Assembly (NCBI RefSeq): GCF_945859685.1
Contig: NC_079147.1
Coordinates: forward strand, 108,235,525 to 108,299,524
Direction of reading: 5' to 3'
Length of the DNA stretch: 64,000 bases
From: Eupeodes corollae
Taxonomy: Eukaryota; Arthropoda; Insecta; Diptera; Syrphidae
The notes under the pieces are model-generated. The model saw only the letters and a program-made list of their open reading frames with translations. It did no database searches and was not told where the DNA came from. The position numbers were made by a program, and so were the translations under genes. Shown piece after piece: positions 1 through 9,720 of this stretch. Numbering within the stretch: position 1 is the stretch's first letter; every line of letters starts with the position of its first letter.

Positions 1-1250
1 TGTACAGCGATCAAGTCAAGTAAGGTTTAGAAAATTCTTTGGAAATCTTTTAAGAAAACCTAATGCGGAAATGGCCTTGTCAATTATTTCGTCAATGTGA
101 AGTAGAAATTTTAGTTTAATGTCACATAAAAGGCTGAGAACCCCTATGTTTAAATGCGTTTACGTGAAAAGGTCATAGTCTGGCATTTGCTATTGTTGAG
201 CTTTAAGCTATTTTTATTCACCAGGATACATAATTGTCATAATCTGGTTGGAGAAGAGATACGTCTTCATGAGTTGCAATGATTTTTTCAAATCATAAGC
301 GTAAAGCAATATTTGAAAATGTTTAATGACCATGTCAATGTCAATAATTGTAAGGACAAAGAGAAGAGGGCCTAAACGACTACCTTGTGGAACACCAGAA
401 GTGGCTAGAATAGGATTGAAACGAGCGGATCTAAATCAGACTAATATTCACGATTTGAAGGTTAAAAGTGATCCAATTCACGAAAAGAGGTTCAAATCCC
501 AACGAGGAGAATTTGAAGACTAAGAGTAGAGACCATATCAACGAACTCTACAAGGTTTTTGGTGGTAGATCTAATTTTTAAGAAGCCTTGTTGTTCTTGG
601 CTGATTAGAGATCTGCAACGAAGAAATTGAGAAGTTCATATAAAATGCTTAAAAAATCTTTGGGATATGAGAAAGCTTAGCAAAGTTTATCTTCTCCCCT
701 TTCGTGAATTGGAATTATAAACGATATATTCCATATTTTAGGAAATGTTCCATGAGATAAGGACAAATGAAACATTTTAGATAGAGTAGTTGTAGAGAAG
801 AGTAACATTTTTTTTAGGAAAATGGTAGGAATGCTATCAGGGCCTGGAGCGAGGTTATTATTAAGTTGAGAAAATTTGGTTTCAATGGCTGTTGAAGAAA
901 TGCAATCGGGTAAGAAAGGACCTAATGAAAAATTCGGTAACTACTCAAAATAGGCTCGATCTGGTGCAAAAGAATCTTGTGAGAAGGAAAAGTGGGCTTC
1001 ATAAAAATCATACAAAATATGATGTGAATTGGGAGCAACTGAAACATGGTAGTAAACATTAATATTTTTTCAAAGTTATGTAATTTTAGTTGTTGCATAC
1101 GTTCAAAGTACCGTTAGTTACCAGAAGCAAAAGATTTCATTTAAATTTTAGATTGAGTCATTTATTGGCATTGATATAAGGAACTGATGATATGTGCAGG
1201 GGATGTCAAGGAATACTGTCAGAGACATACAAATTTGCCTAAAAACTTTT
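1..1250 (-). mobile_element. Jockey-superfamily LINE reverse transcriptase relic (A1)
   Basis: The minus strand encodes a decayed non-LTR retrotransposon reverse transcriptase. Read from about 1000 downward it shows a linker with a NNLAPGPDSIPT block (about 870-830), then LSLSHGTFPKIWNISFIIP (about 790-710), then the QQGFLKIRST-type block near 590-560, and the SGVPQGS-type block near 400-370 with LGPLL following it. This order is the normal order of reverse transcriptase blocks 0 to 4. Stops and frame changes separate the blocks, so it is not functional. The active-site YADD block is reduced to YAYDL near 280. The element runs off the left edge. It lies inside the long Nuak intron on the same strand as Nuak. 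The superfamily is confident; the exact clade is not. Confidence 0.75.
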
Positions 1251-1359
1251 TTATTCCGCACGGCACTCGAATGGATCAATTGTTTTCCCCAGGATTTGGG
1301 TATTTCGATTTTATTGAGGCCGTAGAAAAAAATTTGGTTGGACGTATTCCTTAATTAAA

Positions 1360-2566
1360 GTGAATTTTGCCTCATCCAATCCGGCGAATCTCCGGTCGAT
1401 AAGTCTTCTGCCAAGTATCAGTAAGGAATTCGAGAGAGTTATAAATAGAGCTCTGTCCAAGTGGGCTGAAAACAACAAAATAATTCGGGATGATCAGTTC
1501 GGCTTTAAGGCGGGACATGACACTATTCATGCTGCGTCTAAGCTAATATCCATTGGAACAAATCTTAAAGGCAATGTACTGGTGCTTGTCTGGTTGACTT
1601 GGAGAAGCTATGGTTAGAGGGTCTGTATCTTAAGTTAAACAGACTCGGCATAAGTAAACCACTGTGTATATGACATGCTTCATGGCAGACGGTTTATTGT
1701 CAAAGTTGGCAATGTAACATCTACCACAAACTTTGATATTAAAAATAGTCTTCAACAGGGAGCGGTTAAATCGATATTATTCAGCATTTCCACCAGTGAT
1801 CTGATAGCAAGTCTAAATCAGGAAAAAGCTTACGCCGACGACCAAATTGCATACAGAACGGCCCCAAAAATTGAGCTTATCAAGCCACTCCTAAGATTCA
1901 GCATTCGGTAAGATTCAGCAACATTGCGATGTCTGGAAGTTGAAAATCAAATTTCTTCTTCTTGACAGCAGGGACCCGAGTGCTTTCGGTTTAGTAGGAC
2001 TGTTTCCGATAGGGTCCGAAGAAATAGGGTGAGGCAGGAGAACCAGTTTTGGTGGCTTCAAATTGAGAATGTCATTTAAAATTGTCTAGCGAGTTTGGTC
2101 TTGGCCGGCTTACATAGGTTTAAGGATTAGGTTAGGTTCAGTCAGGGTGGCACTGTGGCTGTTCTAGTTTTTAAGTAGTTTTAAGTAATTTTAAGTACTA
2201 TTATTGGTTTTGGTTAGTTTTAAGTAGCTTAAGTATTATAATTTAATTAAATTTATTACAATTTAAGTATAATGGGTTTCGGTTTACTTTTTTTCATTTA
2301 GTTTTAAGTTTTATATAAAATAAAAAACAATGATAAAGACACCAAGTTTTTTTTATAAATTTTCTTGGATTAAGATTAAGTTCTCGTTATTTAGCAATAA
2401 ACTTGTTCTTAAGCCGAAAGGCAGTAGTTAAAAGATAATAGATTGACTAAGAGCACCCGCATAGGACCAGTAAGATATAATTTTTTAAGACGCTAGTTTT
2501 TTTAAGAATTTTTGTCTAGCTTTAAGATAGTTTTAAAATCTTGATAAAATAAAATTAAAAAAAAAA
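1360..2566 (+). mobile_element. Jockey-type LINE relic with poly(A)-like end (A2)
   Basis: Two open pieces make up a reverse transcriptase fragment. 1360-1617 carries LRSISLLPSISKEFERVIN and DDQFGFKAGHDT, the finger and palm blocks. 1675-1911 carries MLHGRRFIVKVGN, SLQQGAVKS (the GLQQGTVxS block) and AYADDQIAY, the catalytic YADD motif with both aspartates kept. The stretch between them has a frameshift, and the FDTVW block is damaged. Downstream, 1960-2560 is AT-rich with a TTTTAAGTA-like unit repeated several times near 2166-2232. It ends in an A-rich run at about 2547-2566, which fits a LINE 3' untranslated region and tail. The assignment of 2000-2566 to this element is inference from position and tail. 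Confidence 0.65.
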
Positions 2567-2959
2567 CGAGCTGCTACGGTGTCATCGAAAAAGTAGTTGT
2601 AGCTAATTTTGCTCATTCACAGAGAAAGACACTTAGTTTTCACATATTCTACATAAGTTAGATAAGCTAAAACCCATTCTATTTACGTGTGTAGTATTGA
2701 GTTTTGACTTTTAAAATACCTACCAATGGGGACAATTGACGTCCGAAACCCTTGAAACCCAAACAAAATTGATGAGCTGACAATTTATTGTTTGCAGTTA
2801 TGAGGCACTTTTTTTTTGAATTTTTCGTATCGTTGTTGCGGTTAAGCTCGGAAGTGCACATAGCAAAAACATAGGAATTCAAATCGATAAACACCATCCC
2901 TTTATGCCGATTATATTGAAGTAATTGGAAGATCAAAGCATTGCGAGGGAAGCCGAGAA
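2567..2959. other. Unassigned AT-rich tract
   Basis: No coding frame, splice-flanked exon or recognisable repeat family is apparent. A minus-strand open frame of 85 codons spans 2679-2936 but has no recognisable motif. It is probably chance. Confidence 0.4.
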
Positions 2960-3470
2960 GTAGTCAATGAGGGCTTAGAAGAAGGAAATTGAAAGATGAC
3001 GTCTTGGCCAAAACCTCACCATGGTCAGCTATAACTTTGAGCTAGTTATGGGCTATATAGACAACTCTATAAATTCAGACAACGACAAAATCAAACGAAG
3101 AATAACTCTTGAAAATCTCTGCTTTTTTGGACTTATGAAGCAATTGAGTAGTAAAGTCCTCTCTCGGGCATCTATATATAAGACACACATCGTTCTGGTT
3201 CTCAATTATGGTGCTAAGCCTTGGACCAGTATGCATAGATTGAAAGTGGAGGAGAAGATACAGCAACGAACTGTACGGGCTATTCAGCGACTCTGACCTG
3301 GATAAAAGAATAAAAGTCCAAAGACTTAAATGGATGGGTCATGTAGAGCGAATTAACATTAACGCTCCAGCTCGGAAGGTCTTCAATAAAATCCCGAGGG
3401 ACGGCGCAGTAGAAGAAGAGCACGACTCAGGTAGCGCAATCAGGTGGGGGGAGGACCTCAACCAACTTGA
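2960..3470 (+). mobile_element. RTE-clade LINE 3' fragment (T1)
   Basis: This is the C-terminal part of an RTE-type endonuclease/reverse-transcriptase. The visible blocks in order are YNFELVMGYIDNSINS (from the thumb, usually YxFExVxxFxYLGS), KRRITLENLCFFGL, YKTHIVLVLNYGA, and after a frameshift near 3295 RLKWMGHVERI and APARKVFNKIP. The same ordered blocks occur in the copies at 8.2, 28, 41 and 62 kb, so the family assignment rests on internal comparison as well as motif knowledge. The catalytic palm is absent: the copy is 5' truncated. It sits in the Nuak intron. Confidence 0.75.
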
Positions 3471-3528
3471 CCTAGGTTTAATTTATTGATTTGTAGGTGT
3501 ACTCCTATTCTATAAAATAAAAATAAAT

Positions 3529-3813
3529 AAGGTGGCGCAACAGTCCCTTGAGAACTAGGGCCTAGTGACTTACAACTCTCAACCATTTCTGTGTGCGAAT
3601 AACGTTGTCAGAGATGGAGGGGACCTACAGTTTTAAGCTGAATCCGAACGGTAAATTTGGGAAAGCACATTTCATCACAAGAATTACTCCTGGAGGATTT
3701 GTTAACCCTCACAAGAGGCAGTACTCGCGAAAAAAAACTTTAGAAGGCACATGCAGGGGTTGGACTCAAGACCTGTGACATGAAAGTCTAAGGCACCAAC
3801 CATCACCCCACGG
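3529..3813 (-). mobile_element. tRNA-derived SINE copy S1
   Basis: Near full-length SINE in minus orientation. The 3' end is on the left (GGTGGCGCAACAGTCCC, followed outward by an A/T-rich ATAAATA-type tail). The tRNA-like head is on the right. The B box is eroded here. It aligns along its length with the copies at 6.7, 12.0, 34.6, 40.3 and 48.6 kb. It directly follows the RTE fragment T1. Confidence 0.85.
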
Positions 3814-3848
3814 ATCGGACACTACAAATACTTTCTTAAAACCAAGTG

Positions 3849-4230
3849 TTAGATTTGAGACATGTTGTATTGCTGACACAGCATATGAAATCTAGCTGCC
3901 AATATGGTGTTATGCATTTTGGTTAGCTCCTGTAGGTTTAAAGGTTGTATTTGGTTGGGAGCAATTAGTTTTCTGGTATGAGTAAACCAAAGAAGACGTT
4001 TCGCTATTATTTGTACCTGCGACCTTTGCGATTCAAGGTAAAAGTGAGATTGATCGGTAACCAAAGTCTGTGTTGATTTCTTTGTTTGGTTTGGCGACGG
4101 GAATGACTGAGATTGTTTTCCAATATTGTGGTATTATATGGATATTTATATGAATCCAAGACTTTATTACATACTTAAATAAAGCTGGGACCATTTTTGC
4201 AGTTATCTGTAGATTTTTAAACATTAGCGG
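3849..4230 (-). mobile_element. Jockey-type LINE reverse transcriptase fragment (A3)
   Basis: The minus strand reads QYWKTISVIPVAKPNKEI and YRSISLLP (4140-4033), a classic junction of LINE reverse transcriptase blocks 0 and 1. It then continues in another frame with LRLLWFTHT-like residues that I cannot place. The fragment is about 380 bases, frameshifted and lacks the catalytic block. It lies in the Nuak intron between SINE S1 and the Harbinger relic. Confidence 0.6.
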
Positions 4231-4449
4231 TCCTAAACGCTGTTAGAGCCTACATAAAGTTATGTAATGTCTATAATGCCTCTAATTGCAAAAATAATAT
4301 TTATAAAACTTGTGCAAGGTTGCATAGTCCTATAATAAGTAAAACTCGTTTTGAGGTTGAATAGAGCCTACATAAAGAAATTATTGTTATTATTATTTCG
4401 TAAATGTCAATTTGATTTCCCTCCATTATTGAAATTAAAAAGAAAACAA

Positions 4450-5230
4450 TCATGCCTTTCCAGTTTAGTTCATTTATTAATGATTTTAATAATTTAAATC
4501 GGGTTTTAACAACTCCGAGAAGGCGGAACTTTTATAAAATAAGGTTTAACGCAATGATCCTAAGAACCGAAGAATTAAAAAAAAAAATAGATTTTCGAAA
4601 GAGAATATCATAATTGGAATTATCCGTTCGGACCTCAGCAGCACCAATAGAGGAAGCCACATCCCCATAGATATCCAAGTAATGGCAAAAGATATTGGGG
4701 ACATCTACAGATTTAGCCAACTAACGCTTTGCCAAATTTGTAAGCAAGTAGCAAGAGCATTAGCTCCCAAAAGACATTTGTTCATTAAAATTGCCCCATC
4801 AGGGTAGTACTATTTAAACAGAAAAGGGTACTATTCGCTGAATACGCAAGTATTATGGGACGCATCCCTTAAAATTAATGACATTGTTTGCCGCTGGAGA
4901 GGCAGCACTCATGACTCACGAATTTTTAGGGAAAGCTGAATTAATTAAAGATTTGATGATGGGGAGTTCAATGGTCGTCTGCTTGGGAATGGTGTATACC
5001 CTTCTACTAATTTCTTCTTCACCCCCGTTTTGAATCCTCGAACGAATGCTGAAATAAGATACAATATATGTCATACAGCTTCTCGTAACACGGTGGAAAG
5101 ATGCTTTGGCGTCTGGAACTAAAGATTAGAGATTGTTATGAAAATGTATGTCCATGGAATAATTGTGACCAAAAACCTCCAAGTGTGTACTGATTTCTGA
5201 TAGGTTTAGGAGTGATCTTAAGTCAGTTTT
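4450..5230 (+). mobile_element. PIF/Harbinger (HARBI1-like) transposase relic
   Basis: PIF/Harbinger elements move by cut and paste, using a DDE nuclease plus a Myb/MADF-like DNA-binding partner. Between about 4868 and 5120 the plus strand reads LKINDIVCRWRGSTHDSRIF, then FNGRLLGNGVYP, then TPVLNPRTNAEIRYN and ASRNTVERCFGVWN. These match the DDE_Tnp_4 order GSxHDSRIF, LLGDxGYP, RRYNxxHxxxRxxVERxFG. The HD aspartate and the VER glutamate are kept. The aspartate expected in the GD-GYP block reads asparagine. Two in-frame stops lie between the blocks (near 4940-4953) and another follows VWN. Upstream, 4450-4740 reads with frameshifts as a possible N-terminal part. No terminal inverted repeats could be defined. 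Confidence 0.75.
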
Positions 5231-5428
5231 AAGGCACTAAATGGAATGAGCTATAAATTAACCATTAAGTCTATTTGTCTTATTCCAGATATTGGTTAGA
5301 GAATTCTTTAAGGCTGTTCATTTTAGTGGCTTTCATTTGTCTACTGAAGAGAGAATAAGATTTTTCGTTTTGGAGTTTTTTTTTATATTATTTTTCAGGC
5401 TTCAACTTTAGTTTAACTAGTCTCTAGA

Positions 5429-5484
5429 GGCCCTAGTTCACACAGGACTGTAGCGCCACCTTAAGTAAGTAAGTAAGTTAACTA
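5429..5484 (+). mobile_element. RTE LINE 3' tail fragment (T2) with (TAAG)n
   Basis: A short copy of the extreme RTE 3' end: GGCCCTAGTTCACACAGG, then ACTGTAGCGCCACC, ending in a TAAG microsatellite of about four units. The same end closes the RTE copies at 27.9 (minus), 41.5 and 52.2 kb (minus). A 3' microsatellite instead of poly(A) is usual for RTE elements. This fragment gives the cleanest comparison with the SINE 3' end. Confidence 0.75.
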
Positions 5485-5650
5485 GTCTCTTAAATTTTTT
5501 TTGGTTGGAGGCCAATTAATTTGTCAATTTAGTAAGAAAAAGTTACTTTTATTATGTTTTAAAATCTGTAGAAATCGAAGATTAAATGTGTTTTTTGATG
5601 TTTAGTGTTCTAACAACTTAACTCATTAAAATTCTTATGAAAAAACTTAC

Positions 5651-5850
5651 CTTCATAAATGTGTATAATATTTGGATGCTGTACCGAGCTCATAATTTGA
5701 ACTTCCCTACGAATACGTACAAGATCAGCTTCGGCTTCTATTTTACATTTTTTTATTGTCTTAATTGCAACTTCTTGTCCAGTTTCTTTATTAATACCCA
5801 ACTGAACTTTTCCATATGTACCTTGGCCAAGTTTTTTAATTATATCAAAT
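5651..5850 (-). CDS. Nuak: Nuak kinase, second visible coding exon (kinase N-lobe)
   Basis: This exon encodes the start of the catalytic domain of Nuak, a cytosolic AMPK-related serine/threonine kinase of the LKB1-activated group. In flies Nuak is linked to cytoskeleton and muscle protein quality control. The exon is 200 bases: one base completing an arginine codon, 66 full codons, and one base carried over. The glycine loop GQGTYGKV is visible, followed by EVAIKTIKK with the ATP-binding lysine, then RREVQIM with the helix-C glutamate, and HPNIIHIYE at the end. The acceptor is attctttcag at 5860-5851. The donor is G|GTAAGT at 5650. If the next exon starts with TT, the split codon gives valine, as in the family sequence VFENRE. 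The catalytic and activation loops are encoded outside the window, to the left. The protein fits fly Nuak very closely. Confidence 0.95.
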
Positions 5851-5923
5851 CTGAAAGAATTTCAAAAAGAAAATATATAAATATTTTTACTTTCTATAAG
5901 ATTATGAGAATGTGTAAAATTAC
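5851..5923 (-). other. Nuak: Short Nuak intron (73 nt)
   Basis: Minus-strand intron with donor AG|GTAATT at 5923 and acceptor TTTCAG ending at 5851. At 73 bases it is of typical short insect size. It splits an arginine codon (AG|A) and keeps the frame between KKLRQ and FDIIKK. Confidence 0.92.
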
Positions 5924-6084
5924 CTTTGTCGCAATTTCTTTCTGTGATTATTCATTTTAACAGCACCTGTATTACTTATGCCACTCATTATATTGTCAAT
6001 TTTGTCTTGCGGAATGCCGGAGGGATGCGCCAATGTATTGACGCCTTCCGGTACCGCAGCACCATCTGTATCACCTATCACCAT
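5924..6084 (-). CDS. Nuak: Nuak kinase, first coding exon (start codon)
   Basis: The first coding exon holds 53 codons plus two bases. The start ATG at 6084-6082 has the context CCCAAAATGG, close to the fly Kozak consensus. Two in-frame TAA stops sit 15-21 bases upstream, so translation cannot begin earlier in this exon. The N-terminal segment is short, acidic and low in structure (MVIGDTDGAAVPEG...). It then turns basic, with NNHRKKLRQ leading straight into the kinase domain of the next exon. The HRKKLRQRFDIIKKLGQGTY junction is characteristic of fly Nuak. Everything to the right of 6108 is upstream of the coding region. Confidence 0.92.
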
Positions 6085-6108
6085 TTTGGGAAGCAATTAT
6101 TATTTATT
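6085..6108 (-). other. Nuak: Nuak 5' UTR end and splice acceptor
   Basis: The first coding exon begins at 6108, after a pyrimidine-rich acceptor TTCTATTTTCAG (6120-6109). Only 24 bases of 5' UTR are in this exon. One or more untranslated 5' exons must therefore lie further right on the minus strand. Confidence 0.8.
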
Positions 6109-6120
6109 CTGAAAATAGAA

Positions 6121-6720
6121 GAAAACACAAACAAAAATTAAATAAAAGAACAAAATGTTACAAATGTCATGGTCTATTTATTTGCTCTTCGGCATTTATA
6201 ATGCTACAACGGATTTATAAATCAAAACATTTCAAATGTTGGTATAGTATTATTGTGCAGGTAGGGTACGAGAATATTCAACAAGCCAACAAAAACGCTG
6301 ACTTTTTTAGATTTCAACATTTGTTTTGAACATTTCGAATAAAGAAAAGTATTTGGTTGAAAATAAAAAAAAAAAGAAACCAAACGCTAAAAAGTTGGAA
6401 AAAGTTAAATAGGTCAAGAACAAGCAATGAATTTCCTTGCTTTATTTCAGTCAGTAGGGATATTGCTTTCGTAAGCAAAGTATTCAAGGACATTCAATAG
6501 AAAATCATCAGTTTTGCACTCCGGTTCGGTGAATCAGATCATTAAATATTAAAAATTAAAGGGTTTTGTGTTTCTTCGATTTTGTATGGATTAACGCCTT
6601 TCCGAGATAGTCATCCTTGAGAGAAAAGTCAACGGAAAATTAAGGCAAAATGGTTTCAAAAAAGTGAAATTAATCATGGAATTTAGGTTTATTTACAATA
6701 TCTACCAGAAACATATTAAT
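6121..6720. other. Nuak 5' intron sequence, AT-rich
   Basis: Immediately upstream of the Nuak start exon. No repeat family or coding frame was recognised. Confidence 0.5.
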
Positions 6721-7007
6721 TTAGGTGGCGCAACAATCCGTAGAGAACTAGGCCCTAGTGACTTAAAATTCTCAACCATTCCTGTTTGCGAGTAATGTTG
6801 TCAGGGATGGACTGGCCTACATTTTTAAGCCTTATCTGAACGGCTAATTTGGGAAACCACTTTTCATCATAAGAGTTACTCTTGGTGAATTTGTCAATTC
6901 CTCGCTATAGGCAGTACCCGTGAAAAGAACTTTCGATGGCTCAGGCAGGGTGTGAAACCCAAGACCACTGGCTAAACAGTCTTACGCACTAACCATAACG
7001 CCACAGG
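6721..7007 (-). mobile_element. tRNA-derived SINE copy S2
   Basis: Near full-length copy in minus orientation. The 3' end (TTAGGTGGCGCAACAATCC) is on the left and the tRNA-like head on the right, with the A-box region GTTAGTGCGTAAG in reverse complement. The B box is altered to GGTTTCACACCC. It lies in the Nuak 5' intron. Confidence 0.85.
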
Positions 7008-7439
7008 AACTGCAATACAATATTTACCACAATTATCGAACGAAATTTGTAGCAAAATATTCCATTTAGGAATATGGCCATCATTTGTCATTCGAAGTTC
7101 AAATCGTCTCAATCTGGAGAATGTGTAGCAGGGCCGAATATGCACATGGCTAACACCTCGGTTCTGTCGATCAAGTCTAACTAGGCCCATATTTGATTTA
7201 TAATTCTAAATTCAACGGTAAAGCAAATTAATTTTAAGTATTAGCTACATTTCAGAGAAATTTTATTTGGTTTTATTTCAAAGTTGCCTATTTTCTTGTA
7301 GGAAGAGAAACACTTTGAAAGCTTTTTTTTAAAGTATTGTTTTAATAAAATATCGTTAACTTCGCTTAGCTTCATTTTACATAAACAAGGTTGTGCTATT
7401 CCGCTGATCCATTCAATCATGATCCAACCAACAATCCAA
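7008..7439. other. Unassigned tract
   Basis: Moderately AT-rich. A minus-strand open frame of 72 codons (6972-7190) partly overlaps the SINE head and has no recognisable motif. No feature is supported. Confidence 0.35.
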
Positions 7440-8650
7440 TCTTTCTGACTTTTTTTTTATCTAAGCTGAAGTTTAACAAAGACGCCGGAGCAGATGGCTT
7501 GAATGCCGAGCTCTTCAAAGCAGCTGGACATAATTTGGTTAGGAGCATGCACCAACTTATCTGTAAGGAAGCATGCCCAATGAATGGAACCTTAGTATTG
7601 TTTGCGCCATACTGATAAAAAGGAAACCCTCTAAAATGCACAAACTATAGAGGAATCAATCTACCATAATACCATAATATGTTAACGTCTAAAGCCCATC
7701 TTCAACAACATGACAGGTTCTTATCGGTATGGTATTAGAACAGGAAAGTCCACAGTCCCTCAAATATTCACATTACGACAGATAATTTAAAAAAAACCCA
7801 AGAACATCAAATCGGCAACCACCAATCTCTTCACCGATTTCAAGACCGCATATGTTAATATCTAAAGGGACGAGCTGTATAGAGCCACGTCTAGTTTTGC
7901 CTTCCTAGTTCGTGCAGGAAAAAAAGGTTTAAGACAAAGTAATGCTCTGTCAGGCGGTTTCTTTAAAATCGGCCTTGAAAAAATAGTGAAGAGCTTCAGC
8001 ACAAGAGGAAACATTTTTGAAGAGTGTGTCCAATTACTGATGGCATATGCTGATGATATTGAAAAAATCGGAATAACTCAGCGTGATCTCAAAGGGGCTT
8101 TTGTGAGTATTGAGGCAGAGGCGGCAAAAATAAGTTTAACGGTTAATGAGGGCACATGAGGAAAAATGCTGATGACATGCTGTCATCAAAAAGGGCCAAC
8201 AACACACAAGTCTCGGTCAAAACGTCACCATCGACAGACGTAACTTTGAGGTAGTTAAGGACTTTGTCAATTTAGGCTCCGCTATGAATCAGAAAACAAC
8301 ATCAGCTGAGATCAAACAAAGAATTACTCTTGCTAACTGCTGTTTCTTTGGGCTTAGAAAGCAATTGAGTAGTAAAGACCTCTCTTTAGCAAACAAAGTG
8401 TCGCTATATTAGACCCTCATCATCCACGTCCTACTATACGGTGCAGAAGTGGTCCTTTTACCTTGGGTCGTTTCGAGACAAAAGTTTTTGGTCTACGTTC
8501 CCGTATGCAAAGAATACGTAGACTTAGCCGGAAGGATAAAAGCGCAACGGCTGAGATGGCTGGCTTACGTCACGGAAACCAATGCTTCGGATCATTAAGT
8601 CTTCGAAACCACGCCGACAGGACAGCGCAGTATAGGAAGACAATTCCGTT
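7440..8650 (+). mobile_element. RTE-clade LINE relic with intact YADD (T3)
   Basis: Blocks in order: KFNKDAGADGLNAELFKAAG (linker and block 0, about 7470-7530), NYRGINLP near 7640-7665, YRYGIRTGKSTV near 7715-7750, damaged LYRATSS, then LLMAYADDIEKIG (8035-8070) with the catalytic YADD intact. Next come INEG-like and MLSSKRANNT-type residues, the thumb VKDFVNLGSAMN, KQRITLANCCFFGLRKQLS, HPLLYGAE (8420-8450), and finally GSFRDKSF/LRSRMQ remnants. Frame changes and stops interrupt the protein. The layout matches T4, T5, T6 and T8. The 3' end is cut off by the next LINE (B), which starts near 8655. Confidence 0.75.
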
Positions 8651-8654
8651 ATAA

Positions 8655-9720
8655 CCAGAGAAAATATTTTGTGGGCCATCAATACTTTTTCTCCATATAA
8701 ATCAATAGGCATGGATGGCATAGTGCCAGTTATGCTTCAAAAGTTTCATGATAGGGCAGCTCTATGGCTGGAACAAATTTTCAAAGGATGCCTCATTCTC
8801 AAACATGTGCCCATGTCGTGGAGACAGATCAAAGTAGTTTTTATCCCGAAAGTGGGTAGGCGAGGTCACGAATCCGCGAACGATTTCAGACATCTTTTGT
8901 GCTTAAAACCTTGGAGCGCATTCTTGTTTACCATACCTTCTTAGACATAGAAGGTGCTTTTAACAACGTCCTTAACGAATCCATAGAAGAATCGCTCGTT
9001 AAGTTCGGTGTAGAAGCCTTCATTCGAGAATGGATTATTTCCATGTTCAGTGGTCAGAAGATTCGACCCTCTCTAGGCAATACAATCGCAACAAAACACG
9101 TGAGTAGGGGAACACCCCAGGGTGATGTTCTTTCGCCTCTTCTATGGCTTCTGGTCATGGATACAATTCTCGTTAAATTAGAGAGATGTGGAGTGAAGGC
9201 GGTAGCCTACGCGGATGATTTGGTGCTATTGGTGTCAGGAAAGTACACCTCTGTGATTAGTGAAATCACGGAGTCAGCTTTGAAGAAAGTTAGCAACTGG
9301 GCCACGAGTTGTGGACTAGTAGTTAACCAAAGTAAAATTGAACTGTTGCCCAAAACTAAAGTACCGCCCTTCACGCTACCTCGACTCAACGGTCAAATCT
9401 TATCATTGTCTTCCAGTGCAAAATATTTGGGAGATATACTCGACCCTAAACTAAACTGGAAACTGAATATTGAAGTACGGGTTAAGAAGGCCTGTGTTGC
9501 ATTCTAAGCCTGCAGCAAAACTTTCGGCAAAAAGTGGGGACTTCAGTCGAAGTTGATTATATGGACATATGGTTCGATTGTGTGGTGGCCTGCTCTTAGC
9601 AAAGCCTATAATATTGATAAGCTAAAGGAAGTTCAGAGAACAGCTTGCGTGGGCACCACAGGACTGTATTGCAACCTTAAGTAGGTGAGGACACAGGCTT
9701 GAATTTCACACGAAATAGCC
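8655..9720 (+). mobile_element. I-superfamily (R1/LOA-like) LINE reverse transcriptase with internal deletion (B)
   Basis: This is the best preserved LINE piece in the window. The first frame (8669-8944) has YKSIGMDGIVPVMLQ and SWRQIKVVFIPKVGRRGHES. The second (8899-9507, 202 codons) has LKTLERILVYH, FLDIEGAFNNV (palm aspartate), RGTPQGDVLSPLLWLLVMD, VAYADDLVLLVSGK (catalytic YADD intact), LVVNQSKIEL and AKYLGDILDPKLNW. After a stop near 9508 the thumb continues with KTFGKKWGLQSKLI and a YGSIVWWPALSK block to about 9660. The usual segment of some 50 residues between LVYH and FLDIEGAF is missing, joined in frame near 8932. The 5' endonuclease and the 3' RNase H region are absent. Confidence 0.8.

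Noticed and set aside
5637..5960. Plus-strand 107-codon frame over the Nuak exons
   Set aside because: It is the antisense shadow of the Nuak exons and their intron.
9207..9389. Minus-strand open frame of 60 codons
   Set aside because: Antisense of the well supported LINE B reverse transcriptase.
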